A program made the translations under genes and the position numbers. The notes beneath the pieces are model-generated. The model did no database searches. It was not told where the DNA came from and saw nothing but the letters and a program-made list of their open reading frames with translations. A DNA stretch of 20,462 nt from a virus. Numbering within the stretch: the stretch's first letter is position 1; each line of letters starts with the position of its first letter. Shown here in pieces: positions 14,819 to 20,462 of the stretch. The stretch lies in the IMG/VR virus record IMGVR_UViG_3300035698_009789, positions 1 to 20,462 of that record, one strand, 5' to 3'.

Positions 14819-15357
14819 TATTCCTCCACTATATCCCCTATCCATGTATCAAATATCATCTCAATAGCCCTTACATCCTCATCCTGTAGCATAATAAAAG
14901 GTCTTGCTGGTACATTATAACGGACTTCTGGAATTTCAACTCTCTTAGCGAAAATCACCTTATTCCCTATAGTAAATCGTAATGCTTTTGCTTTCTTAGG
15001 TACAACCGTATGAGCTGGCATTATATTTATTCCACCAAATTGTAATTTTCGTGCATACGGGATTGATGTTCCGACTTCAACGGAATTCCTAGTAATATCC
15101 ATTCCTATACTTCGCCTTAATGTTCCTGTATCCTGTAATATCCTATAGGGAGCTACGCCCCTTCTTCTTTTTTTAGTCATAGCCGATAAGGGAGCCCATT
15201 TTATAGGTCGCCCTTCAAATCTAAAATTATCATCTACTGACTTCATTGTGTATAATCCTGCAACTGTTAATGGAACATTAATATTCTCTAACCGTTGTAT
15301 TGATTTCTGGAGAGATTTTTTTAATTCCTGTATTTCATCTATCTTAATCTCTATCAT
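14818..15357 (-). CDS. Phage virion morphogenesis / tail completion protein (Mu gpG-like)
   Basis: A 179-residue protein matching the phage virion morphogenesis (tail completion, P2 gpS/Mu gpG) family: an N-terminal helix region IQELKKSLQKSIQRLENI, RPIKWAPLSAMTKKRRRG (49-66), RILQDTGTLRRSIGM (72-86), YARKLQFGG (101-109) and a C-terminal ARPFIMLQDEDVRAIE. These proteins complete the head-proximal tail end or neck. The start overlaps the connector gene stop by 14 bases, so it is coupled. It is followed by the tail-terminator-like gene through TAATG. Confidence 0.82.
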   Translation of the reverse strand: MIEIKIDEIQELKKSLQKSIQRLENINVPLTVAGLYTMKSVDDNFRFEGRPIKWAPLSAMTKKRRRGVAPYRILQDTGTLRRSIGMDITRNSVEVGTSIPYARKLQFGGINIMPAHTVVPKKAKALRFTIGNKVIFAKRVEIPEVRYNVPARPFIMLQDEDVRAIEMIFDTWIGDIVEE

Positions 15358-15811
15358 CAGCTATATCTTCCGTTAGGTCTTCACTTATTATGCTTCCATC
15401 TAAGTCTGATATTGGTGTATAGTCACCCCTATTACTTCTTACTTCGTCTGCAATTGTATTGCTTAATTCTGGTACCTTTATTTCTCCATTCACTATTTTT
15501 TCCAATAATCCAATTGGTTTTTCCCAATATTCTGCTTTTGTGTTTTTATCCAACGGGTTTGGACCAGGGTGCTTTGCTCGTCTAATATAATAAACGGCAA
15601 AATCTTCAGTTATACTGTTTATAAGGTTTGGTACATCATCAATAGATGTCCAAGGTACTGTACTTCCAATTAATGCTTCTAAGTATGAATTTACTAGCCG
15701 AGTTGCCCTTTTTCTTCCAGCCGTAATATCATCTGTCGATATTTCTTCATCTGAAACATTCCCCAGTTCCCTGCTAACCTCAACTATATCTCCATACAAT
15801 AATTCACTCAT
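15344..15811 (-). CDS. Head-tail connector-like protein (gp36/DUF1320-like)
   Basis: A 155-residue acidic, helical protein. The segment YGDIVEVSRELGNVSDEEI, a charged stretch GRKRATRLVNSYLEAL and the helix ITEDFAVYYIRRAK followed by PGPNPLDKNTKAEYWEK resemble Mu gp36/gp6-type connector proteins, which join the portal to the neck. Residue count and place (between capsid gene and tail completion gene) fit. The C-terminus is strongly acidic (EDLTEDIADDRD). The start overlaps the previous stop by 4 bases (ATGA). Confidence 0.68.
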   Translation of the reverse strand: MSELLYGDIVEVSRELGNVSDEEISTDDITAGRKRATRLVNSYLEALIGSTVPWTSIDDVPNLINSITEDFAVYYIRRAKHPGPNPLDKNTKAEYWEKPIGLLEKIVNGEIKVPELSNTIADEVRSNRGDYTPISDLDGSIISEDLTEDIADDRD

Positions 15812-16149
15812 TTCTCCCTTTTACCTTTCCCCTTCTTCATTACAACTTTTTTGACTGTGGCTATTTTAATGAGTTTTCTTGTGAGTAAACTTAAAACACA
15901 AGGGTCTTCATCTGCCAAGTCAACAATTACTCCTTTTCTTAAAAGAGTTCCACCGTAAGATATGTTTCCCAATACCTCGTATTGCTTTGATGGTGCTGTA
16001 TCAGATATTTTTAGGTGTCCTCTCCTAAAATGTCCAAGTGCTTGCCCGCATTTATCACACGTTAAATTGTTATCCTGTTTATTCTGACAATGTTCACATA
16101 TCCACACATACAATGCTTCTGTTCTCATTTTAACAACTTTTGTATCCAT
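15808..16149 (-). CDS. Small zinc-ribbon protein of the head-tail region
   Basis: A 113-residue protein with a zinc ribbon C18-x2-C21-x9-C31-x2-C34 (WICEHC and CDKCG), a middle segment VLGNISYGGTLLRKGVIV and a strongly basic tail KKGKGKREK. The start is ATG 16149, where AAAGGAGGGGTT is an ideal Shine-Dalgarno; a longer frame from 16176 overlaps the previous gene. The middle part resembles small head-tail joining proteins, but no family is recognised with confidence. The zinc site may stabilise a small neck or capsid-associated protein. Confidence 0.6.
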   Translation of the reverse strand: MDTKVVKMRTEALYVWICEHCQNKQDNNLTCDKCGQALGHFRRGHLKISDTAPSKQYEVLGNISYGGTLLRKGVIVDLADEDPCVLSLLTRKLIKIATVKKVVMKKGKGKREK

Positions 16150-16162
16150 AACCCCTCCTTTG

Positions 16163-16414
16163 TTATAAAGTTCCATCTGTATTAACAGAGTTCCGTTTCA
16201 TGCCTTCTCGAACACGCTTTTCTGAAATCTTATTATACCCCATCATATAGCGGATATTACTCGAATTATACCCACGCTTTTTGAGTTCTTTAATTCGTTT
16301 ATCCATATGATATTCTGTTTTATTTTCTTTTGATATATTGGGCTGGTTTGAAAGTTCTATGATGGGTTTGCCATCTGAGGCTTTACCGACTTTTTTCTGG
16401 TATATTTTACTCAT
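16163..16414 (-). CDS. Hypothetical basic protein
   Basis: An 83-residue Lys/Arg-rich protein directly after the capsid gene and its stem-loop. It begins MSKIYQKKVGKASDGKP and contains RIKELKKRGYNSSNIRYMM (40-58), which could form a helix-turn-helix, followed by KISEKRVREGMKRN. Its start has SD GAGGGG four bases before ATG 16414. The family is not recognised. Position suggests a head-associated role, but a DNA-binding function is also possible from composition. Confidence 0.55.
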   Translation of the reverse strand: MSKIYQKKVGKASDGKPIIELSNQPNISKENKTEYHMDKRIKELKKRGYNSSNIRYMMGYNKISEKRVREGMKRNSVNTDGTL

Positions 16415-16435
16415 AATCCCCTCTTACTTATTTGG

Positions 16436-16470
16436 TTAAGGGGGAGCTTTTCAGCCCCCCTAACCCTTAA
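16436..16470 (-). promoter_or_regulatory. Stem-loop between the capsid gene and the next gene
   Basis: In the 63-base gap after the major capsid gene the minus strand reads TTAAGGG ... CCCTTAA (16470-16464 with 16442-16436) around an inner GCT-GAAA-AGC hairpin flanked by G and C runs. Pairing alternatives exist. No T tract follows, so it does not look like a rho-independent terminator. It more likely protects the abundant capsid mRNA 3' end or reduces read-through. Evidence is structural only. Confidence 0.55.
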
Positions 16471-16477
16471 AACATTT

Positions 16478-17401
16478 TTAACCAAGCGGAGAAGTGATAA
16501 TGTAACCGCAATCAGCAGCTACAAGTTTTTCATCTTGTAACATATTGACTTCGATTTTTTCTCCTGATCTCGCTTCTTCTCTCCAAGTTTTGGTAGAGAA
16601 GTCGTTCACTCTAAACTGGTATCCAAGTGATAGTGCCATTAAAGAAGGACTTGCTTCTTTGTAAAACACTAATGCATTCTCGTTCCAGATGTTGCCGAGT
16701 GAAGAAGTCTGACCTTCAACTGCTGTTTCGTAAAGAGCCAGTCCAATCAGAATCTCGAGGTTAAATAACACTGGGGGAAGTTCCCCTGACCGACGTAATT
16801 GGTCATTTGGAACCGTATATCTAATTAAATCCCTTAATGTACTATCTTTTTTTACATATTGCTTTACAGCATAGTTCATTAAAAGAGAAGTTGGTTCCTT
16901 TGCGATTAAATCACGTATCGCAGCTTTCGCAGTATCAATATCACCTTCAACATCAACACCACTTGACGTACTCCATAAAACACTAGGAGCAGCGCTTGTC
17001 GTCACGTTGTTCGTATTTTGAACAAGCGACGCTATTCTTTTCTCTGCCCCACCAAGCAGCATATCTGTTAAAAATTTAGTGGTATTCATTCTAGGTTGCA
17101 CAGGTGAATCCGAATTAGCTACAATTCTATCAGGCAAAAGATGAGATAAACTATATTCCTCTGCCGAATAGGTTGCAGTCGTAACATCCCATGTGATTTC
17201 CCGAGATTCTGCTCCGGGAGCACGGGGGGTAACGTTATTATTAAGCTGGAAGCGTTCTTTTGCGAAAACGTAATACTTGTCGCTTTCTTTTACCACCTTA
17301 ATTATCGGAAGCACCTTATCCCCTATAAACTCAGCGTTTTTATACTGAATCGCTAAATTCGTTAGGGGAGCATCAACGTGTACTGACCCTATTAATGGCA
17401 T
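16478..17401 (-). CDS. Major capsid protein (HK97-fold type)
   Basis: A 307-residue protein with the N-terminal pattern of major capsid proteins of this type: LTNLAIQYKNAEFIGDKVLP (14-33), then VVKESDKYYVFAKERF. The middle part has EEYSLSHLLPDRIVANSD, and the C-terminal part GNIWNENALVFYKEASPS and SLGYQFRVNDFSTKTWREE, where related capsid proteins have comparable strands. It forms the icosahedral shell; the prohead protease upstream would act on scaffold and perhaps on its N-terminus. It starts MPLIGSVHVDAPL, which strikingly resembles the start of the protease/scaffold gene. SD AAGGAG lies 6 bases before ATG 17401, 10 bases after the cement gene. Ser/Thr-rich stretches (e.g. TTSAAPSVLWSTSSG) could accept O-glycans, but this is speculative. 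Confidence 0.88.
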   Translation of the reverse strand: MPLIGSVHVDAPLTNLAIQYKNAEFIGDKVLPIIKVVKESDKYYVFAKERFQLNNNVTPRAPGAESREITWDVTTATYSAEEYSLSHLLPDRIVANSDSPVQPRMNTTKFLTDMLLGGAEKRIASLVQNTNNVTTSAAPSVLWSTSSGVDVEGDIDTAKAAIRDLIAKEPTSLLMNYAVKQYVKKDSTLRDLIRYTVPNDQLRRSGELPPVLFNLEILIGLALYETAVEGQTSSLGNIWNENALVFYKEASPSLMALSLGYQFRVNDFSTKTWREEARSGEKIEVNMLQDEKLVAADCGYIITSPLG

Positions 17402-17411
17402 CCTTATCTCC

Positions 17412-17798
17412 TTACGTTAAAGCTTCACGATAGTTAACCCACACCGCAGCAATATCACCAGAAGCCGCTACAGCTTCCTCAACCTGTCCAAGGATGTCGT
17501 CGCCAGATGCCCATGCAGTCGTATTCACTCCAACCATACCCACCGTGTCGTGTGCCCCTACCGATGCTCCGATAGTTGCAGGTGTCCCGAACTTACACTT
17601 TGCAAGTCCTGACTTTCTTACACGCACAACGTCGCCTGAAGCTGCCGCTGAATCCATGGTAACACCAGCAATCGGTCCGCCCTTGGCGGCTGCCGGGAGT
17701 TTGACTATGCCTTCGGAAACTAAGCAGACAACTCTAAATTGCGAAATTGCAGCATTCGCAACATATGAGAGGTCTATTCCTTGTTTTGCTAAAGCCAT
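17412..17798 (-). CDS. Capsid decoration / cement protein (DUF2190-like)
   Basis: A 128-residue Ala/Gly/Val-rich protein immediately upstream of the major capsid gene, a usual place for capsid cement proteins. The pattern IAGVTMDSAAASGDVVRVRK and GLAKCKFGTPATIGASVGAH followed by DDILGQVEEAVAASGDIAAV fits the beta-tulip cement family (DUF2190). These trimeric proteins bind the capsid surface and stabilise it. I place the start at ATG 17798 (MALAKQG) because AAAGGAG lies 7 bases before it; an ATG two codons earlier sits almost on the Shine-Dalgarno. Base composition is visibly richer in G+C than that of the glycan cassette. Confidence 0.75.
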   Translation of the reverse strand: MALAKQGIDLSYVANAAISQFRVVCLVSEGIVKLPAAAKGGPIAGVTMDSAAASGDVVRVRKSGLAKCKFGTPATIGASVGAHDTVGMVGVNTTAWASGDDILGQVEEAVAASGDIAAVWVNYREALT

Positions 17799-17837
17799 GT
17801 TCATTCTCCTTTGTTATTGCTACTTACATTACTTCTA

Positions 17838-18584
17838 CTAAACCTTACTTACTTCTAGTAACGCTTTTTCATAGGACACATTGTGTTCCGATGAATATTT
17901 CTTTGCTTTTTCAGCAAGTTCTGCATCTTTTACTTCAAATACGTTGCCATTAGCATCCGTATGCGATTTCCTTACTGTCATCTGTCCATCTTCACTTATT
18001 TCAGCAAACTCAGCTATTTTGGGATATCCATCAAAATGAGCCTTTGTTTGTTCAAGCTCTGTTTCTTTTACTTCTTCTTCAGACCCTTCTTTTGTATAGG
18101 TCTTTACTACTTCCTTACTGTCACACTTCATAAGGATAGTGGTTATTCCTTCAGCCTGTTTTGCGAAAATCTTGCCTTCTGTCTGTAATTTAGCAACGAA
18201 ACCTTCAACATCTTTTTTCTTCGCTTCGCCCTCTAAATCACCAACCTTCTTTTCAGCATCTTCAGCTTTTTCAGCAAGGGTCTTTGCTTCACCCTTATAT
18301 TTAGCCAATTCAGCTTCAAGTTCAGCAATTCTCGATTTTAACGCACCAACATCTTCTCCATCGTCATCACCTTCACCAGTTTTATCAACTGGGGGTGCAT
18401 CACCATTAATGGGAGAATCAGGCATTGGTTCAGAAACCTCTGTTACTGCTTCACTTACCGCCTGTGAAATCGTAGCATCAATTTCTCCACCAACTTTTTC
18501 AGTAATAGCTCCAACCAGCTTATCCTTTACTGCCTCTACATCAGCAAATTCCTTTTTGTCAAAATAGAGTTTTAATTTCTTCAT
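17838..18584 (-). CDS. Nested scaffold protein from an internal start
   Basis: ATG 18584 (residue 338 of the long protein) follows a purine-rich Shine-Dalgarno, AAAAAGGAAAAAAAT, with AGGA 7 bases upstream, sited within the Lys-rich linker. The 248-residue product starts MKKLKLYFDKKEFADVEAVK, then has a Val/Thr-rich acidic segment, a Pro/Asp/Gly-rich linker, a coiled coil from LKSRIAELEAELAKYKGE to about EAKKKD, and a mixed C-terminus. Making free scaffold from the 3' part of the protease gene is a known phage arrangement (lambda C/Nu3, Mu I/Z). Here it is inferred from the SD, the domain border and the composition change. Confidence 0.62.
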   Translation of the reverse strand: MKKLKLYFDKKEFADVEAVKDKLVGAITEKVGGEIDATISQAVSEAVTEVSEPMPDSPINGDAPPVDKTGEGDDDGEDVGALKSRIAELEAELAKYKGEAKTLAEKAEDAEKKVGDLEGEAKKKDVEGFVAKLQTEGKIFAKQAEGITTILMKCDSKEVVKTYTKEGSEEEVKETELEQTKAHFDGYPKIAEFAEISEDGQMTVRKSHTDANGNVFEVKDAELAEKAKKYSSEHNVSYEKALLEVSKV

Positions 18585-19595
18585 ATTTTTTTCCTTTTTC
18601 TTTTTGTTATTTACCTTTAGTGCTTCTTCACTTAAAGAGTATACCCTCACTTCCTGATTTTGGCAAGTGTACAACGTAGGAATATCGGCTAGCGTGTCTA
18701 CAGCAGGGATATCCCCACCCAATAAAGCGACTGCACGCAATACATTTTTGTATGCCTTATCCTGTGTTTTAAATTTAGGATATATCTCAGAAGACACCCT
18801 TCTATATGCCCTTCTTTTTATTAACTCAGCTAATTTTTTAGGAACATCAACAAAATCTGCTACAACAGTATTCCCAATCAATTTTAGTTTATCTACCCAC
18901 CCAAAAGCAGGTTTACCAGTATCATTCTCAGACATTATACCCGCAAAATTCTGTCCTTCATCATGTCCAATCTTGACTGGTGGTTTTACCCTATGTCTTA
19001 ATAGCTCAAAATTTCTTACCATTTCTTTGATATTAGCCAAGCTATATTTGTCCTTATTCCATACACCACACTTAAATATTTCTACATTCGGAATATCTAC
19101 TGTTCCATCCGCAGCATATTGTTTATATAGCTCATTTAATTTTTCCATTATATTGATTGTAATGTTAGCTTTTGCACTACCAGTTTTTTCTGGTGCTGCG
19201 GCAGGTTCTTTTGGTTCTTCTATACCAGCATCTTCTAACGCCATTTGTGTTCCGCATATAGGACATAATTTCTCATTACACGGTATGCCTAATTCAACTG
19301 ATGTTTTATATCCACAACTATTACAAACACAATACGCTTCATCCCTACTTGCAACTTGTGCGTTCTTTTTTACCCATCCCTCTTTAACTTTTTCCCATCC
19401 AGCATTTTTAATCGCTGCCCACGATTTCTTTGAAGCCAATTCCTCGCTATCTCCAGAATCTGTTGCTTTTTTATAAACACTTTCCAACATAGCATTTAAT
19501 TCTGTCGGAGCATCTTTTACTTTTGGCATAATATCCTCTTGTTTCTTTTTTACTTTTAGTGGAACTGGTACATGCACACTTCCTACTGTTGGCAT
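17838..19595 (-). CDS. ChaB-like, zinc ribbon, Mu I-like protease and scaffold fusion protein
   Basis: A 585-residue protein. Residues 1-14 are a leader resembling the capsid N-terminus. Residues 29-78 resemble a ChaB domain (ESVYKKATDSG, SKKSWAAIKNAGWEKV). Residues 89-116 form a zinc ribbon (C91, C94, C111, C114). Residues 150-320 look like a Mu I-type prohead protease: VKIGHDEGQNFAGI (207-220), FGWVDKLKLIGNTVVADFVD (231-250), YRRVSSEIYPKF (264-275) and VALLGGDIPAVDTL (289-302). Residues 338-585 are a Lys/Glu/Ala-rich region with a coiled coil near 430-485, as expected for scaffold. Linkers are Lys-rich (VKKKQEDI, VNNKKKKEKN). Start ATG 19595 has SD AAAGGAGGGACA. ATG 19529 (SD AGAGGA) and ATG 18584 are further in-frame starts. 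Role: procapsid assembly and maturation. Confidence 0.82.
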   Translation of the reverse strand: MPTVGSVHVPVPLKVKKKQEDIMPKVKDAPTELNAMLESVYKKATDSGDSEELASKKSWAAIKNAGWEKVKEGWVKKNAQVASRDEAYCVCNSCGYKTSVELGIPCNEKLCPICGTQMALEDAGIEEPKEPAAAPEKTGSAKANITINIMEKLNELYKQYAADGTVDIPNVEIFKCGVWNKDKYSLANIKEMVRNFELLRHRVKPPVKIGHDEGQNFAGIMSENDTGKPAFGWVDKLKLIGNTVVADFVDVPKKLAELIKRRAYRRVSSEIYPKFKTQDKAYKNVLRAVALLGGDIPAVDTLADIPTLYTCQNQEVRVYSLSEEALKVNNKKKKEKNMKKLKLYFDKKEFADVEAVKDKLVGAITEKVGGEIDATISQAVSEAVTEVSEPMPDSPINGDAPPVDKTGEGDDDGEDVGALKSRIAELEAELAKYKGEAKTLAEKAEDAEKKVGDLEGEAKKKDVEGFVAKLQTEGKIFAKQAEGITTILMKCDSKEVVKTYTKEGSEEEVKETELEQTKAHFDGYPKIAEFAEISEDGQMTVRKSHTDANGNVFEVKDAELAEKAKKYSSEHNVSYEKALLEVSKV

Positions 19596-19624
19596 TGTCC
19601 CTCCTTTAAAATTATACCATCATT

Positions 19625-19915
19625 TTATTTTTTTGCAAGTTCATTCCCCTCAATTATTTTCTCAATTCGTTCTTTTGCCAATGCTGATATGGTTGCATTT
19701 GTAATAACTTTTTTAATAATAGCCATATCCGCATCTTCAATATCTATTGCCCCTGTTGACATGATTAATTGTGTTGCTATCTTAATTTGTCTAGCGGCAC
19801 TTCCCTCTGCTCTCGCCATTGCCAATAAATTAGCAATAAACTCACTCATTAATTGCCCTTCATTGTCCTTACCCCTTAAATCTTTAAACGGTATAGCAAA
19901 ATTTACGTTCTTCAT
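19625..19915 (-). CDS. Hypothetical phage protein, 96 residues
   Basis: A small alpha-helical protein: MKNVNFAIPFKDLRGKDNEG, then helices LMSEFIANLLAMARAEG, IKIATQLIMSTGAID and IIKKVITNATISALAKERIEKII. The composition and the pattern of a short N-terminal strand followed by helices resemble small proteins common in phage morphogenesis operons, whose role is unknown. SD AAAGGAGGGGATA precedes ATG 19915. It lies 29 bases upstream of the protease/scaffold start. No catalytic motif is visible. Confidence 0.65.
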   Translation of the reverse strand: MKNVNFAIPFKDLRGKDNEGQLMSEFIANLLAMARAEGSAARQIKIATQLIMSTGAIDIEDADMAIIKKVITNATISALAKERIEKIIEGNELAKK

Positions 19916-19926
19916 TATCCCCTCCT

Positions 19927-20187
19927 TTATGTTACTGTTAATGTTATGTTTGCGTCTATATCATCTTTCAGACCTTTTTTTGCAGACGCAACGACAGGTG
20001 GTTCTTCTCCCACCATTACACGGTTCTTAATGTATGCCAATAAATCGTTCTTAAAGAATTGTAACTTTGATATGTTTGGGGTTCCATCAGGTTTTAATGC
20101 CTGATACCCACGGCTCGCACAGTATGCTGTTAATGCTCGTGCTGCACTTGATGAGCCTACTGTTAATGTTATGATTGTATCTGCCAT
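19927..20187 (-). CDS. Hypothetical phage protein, 86 residues
   Basis: Starts MADTIITLTVGSSSAARALT, then YCASRGYQALKPDG and ISKLQFFKNDLLAYIKNRVM, and ends DDIDANITLTVT. Similar strand motifs ITLTV occur at both ends. The start overlaps the upstream stop (TAATG) and lacks its own strong Shine-Dalgarno, so it is probably coupled. The family is not recognised. Position before the protease gene suggests a head-related role. Confidence 0.6.
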   Translation of the reverse strand: MADTIITLTVGSSSAARALTAYCASRGYQALKPDGTPNISKLQFFKNDLLAYIKNRVMVGEEPPVVASAKKGLKDDIDANITLTVT

Positions 20188-20312
20188 TATGCACTTCTAC
20201 GCCTACCAAGACCTTTACCTGAATCTCTACCACGACCACCCCTACTTGGTTTCGGGTCGCCTTTTTTACCTACTCTTGGTGTTCCACCACATGAACCTTT
20301 TCTTGCTGTCAT
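20187..20312 (-). CDS. 41-residue basic Gly/Arg/Lys-rich peptide
   Basis: A short gene with a strong Shine-Dalgarno (AAAGGAGGTAAGTT then ATG 20312). It is coupled to the next gene by TAATG. The peptide starts MTARKGSCGGTPRVGKKG, contains SRGGRGRDSGKG and ends RRRSA. It has about 14 Lys/Arg, many Gly, few hydrophobic residues and one Cys. No known family is recognised. The composition suggests binding to DNA, RNA or an acidic protein partner, and it would be disordered alone. The good ribosome binding site and coupling support translation. Confidence 0.6.
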   Translation of the reverse strand: MTARKGSCGGTPRVGKKGDPKPSRGGRGRDSGKGLGRRRSA

Positions 20313-20325
20313 AACTTACCTCCTT

Positions 20326-20462
20326 TTATGTTGCTTTACCTAATACATTTGCCACATAATCTATAACCATTCCTTCTACTACAAATTCTCCAGCTATTTC
20401 ATCACCACTTGCATCAATCCTTCTAATCCTTATTCCTAAAGGCATATGAACTAGTACACCAA
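20326..20462 (-). CDS. C-terminal part of a small unknown protein, cut by the window edge
   Basis: The last 44 residues of a frame entering from the window edge (first full codon at 20460): GVLVHMPLGIRIRRIDASGD, then EIAGEFVVEGMVIDYVANVL, ending GKAT. The pattern near the edge (G, VH, P, L) resembles the starts of the protease/scaffold gene and the capsid gene, so the true start may lie only a few codons outside the window. Function unknown. Confidence 0.5.
   Translation of the reverse strand, partial: GVLVHMPLGIRIRRIDASGDEIAGEFVVEGMVIDYVANVLGKAT

Noticed and set aside
16436-16470. Rho-independent terminator after the capsid gene
   Set aside because: The stem is followed by TTAACCAAATAAG, with no T tract, so termination is not supported.
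16478-17401. Capsid N-terminus motif as evidence of a prohead protease cleavage site
   Set aside because: The motif is shared with the protease/scaffold gene, but no cleavage consensus can be defined from two copies.
18667-19476. Open frame of 269 codons on the plus strand
   Set aside because: It lies antisense to the protease/ChaB part of the fusion gene, is Ser/Phe/Leu-rich as expected of a reverse-strand shadow, and has no Shine-Dalgarno or domain pattern.
1-20462. CRISPR array, tRNA, IS element, integrase attachment site or diversity-generating retroelement
   Set aside because: No direct repeat array, cloverleaf, transposase, reverse transcriptase or template/variable repeat pair was seen in reading both strands.

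Overview
The window is a segment of a tailed double-stranded DNA phage genome, or of a prophage. Every convincing gene lies on the minus strand, so the transcript reads from high to low coordinates. The order is typical of a non-contractile (siphovirus) head-tail morphogenesis operon: head protease/scaffold, capsid cement, major capsid protein, connector, tail-completion and tail-terminator-like proteins, then tail tube, tail assembly chaperone and tape measure. The DNA is clearly A+T-rich. Starts mostly follow strong AGGAGG-type Shine-Dalgarno sites or are coupled to the upstream stop (ATGA, TAATG). The host cannot be named from this sequence. No integrase, lysis, replication, tRNA, CRISPR or IS element is visible.

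Regions, in transcription order. (1) 20462-19625: a partial small protein, a 41-residue very basic peptide and two small unknown proteins. (2) 19595-17838: one long gene joining a short leader, a ChaB-like domain, a zinc ribbon, a Mu I-like protease and a coiled-coil scaffold. An internal start at 18584 probably makes free scaffold. (3) 17798-14375: cement protein, major capsid protein, a stem-loop, and five small head-tail junction genes. (4) 14358-3023: about 11.3 kb holding 13 tightly packed genes for glycan synthesis and modification: two GT4, one GT9, one GT-A, two tandem GT2 and one GT2-methyltransferase fusion, a separate methyltransferase, a LicD-type phosphotransferase, a nucleotidyltransferase, a B12-binding radical SAM protein, a radical SAM/SPASM protein, and a SPASM protein that has lost its radical SAM cluster motif. 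(5) 2972-1: tail tube, tail assembly chaperone with a -1 frameshift signal, and the tape measure protein cut by the window edge.

The most unusual feature is region 4. A complete-looking sugar-modification pathway sits between the tail-terminator-like gene and the tail tube gene, two genes that are normally neighbours in siphovirus operons. It is co-oriented with the late genes and so is probably made during virion assembly. It holds no flippase, polymerase or multi-spanning membrane protein. This favours cytoplasmic glycosylation, perhaps of virion proteins such as the tail tube or capsid, over export of a new host polysaccharide. That is inference. Other points worth attention are the nested scaffold start, a short N-terminal motif shared by the protease/scaffold and the capsid protein, and the frameshift signal in the chaperone gene.
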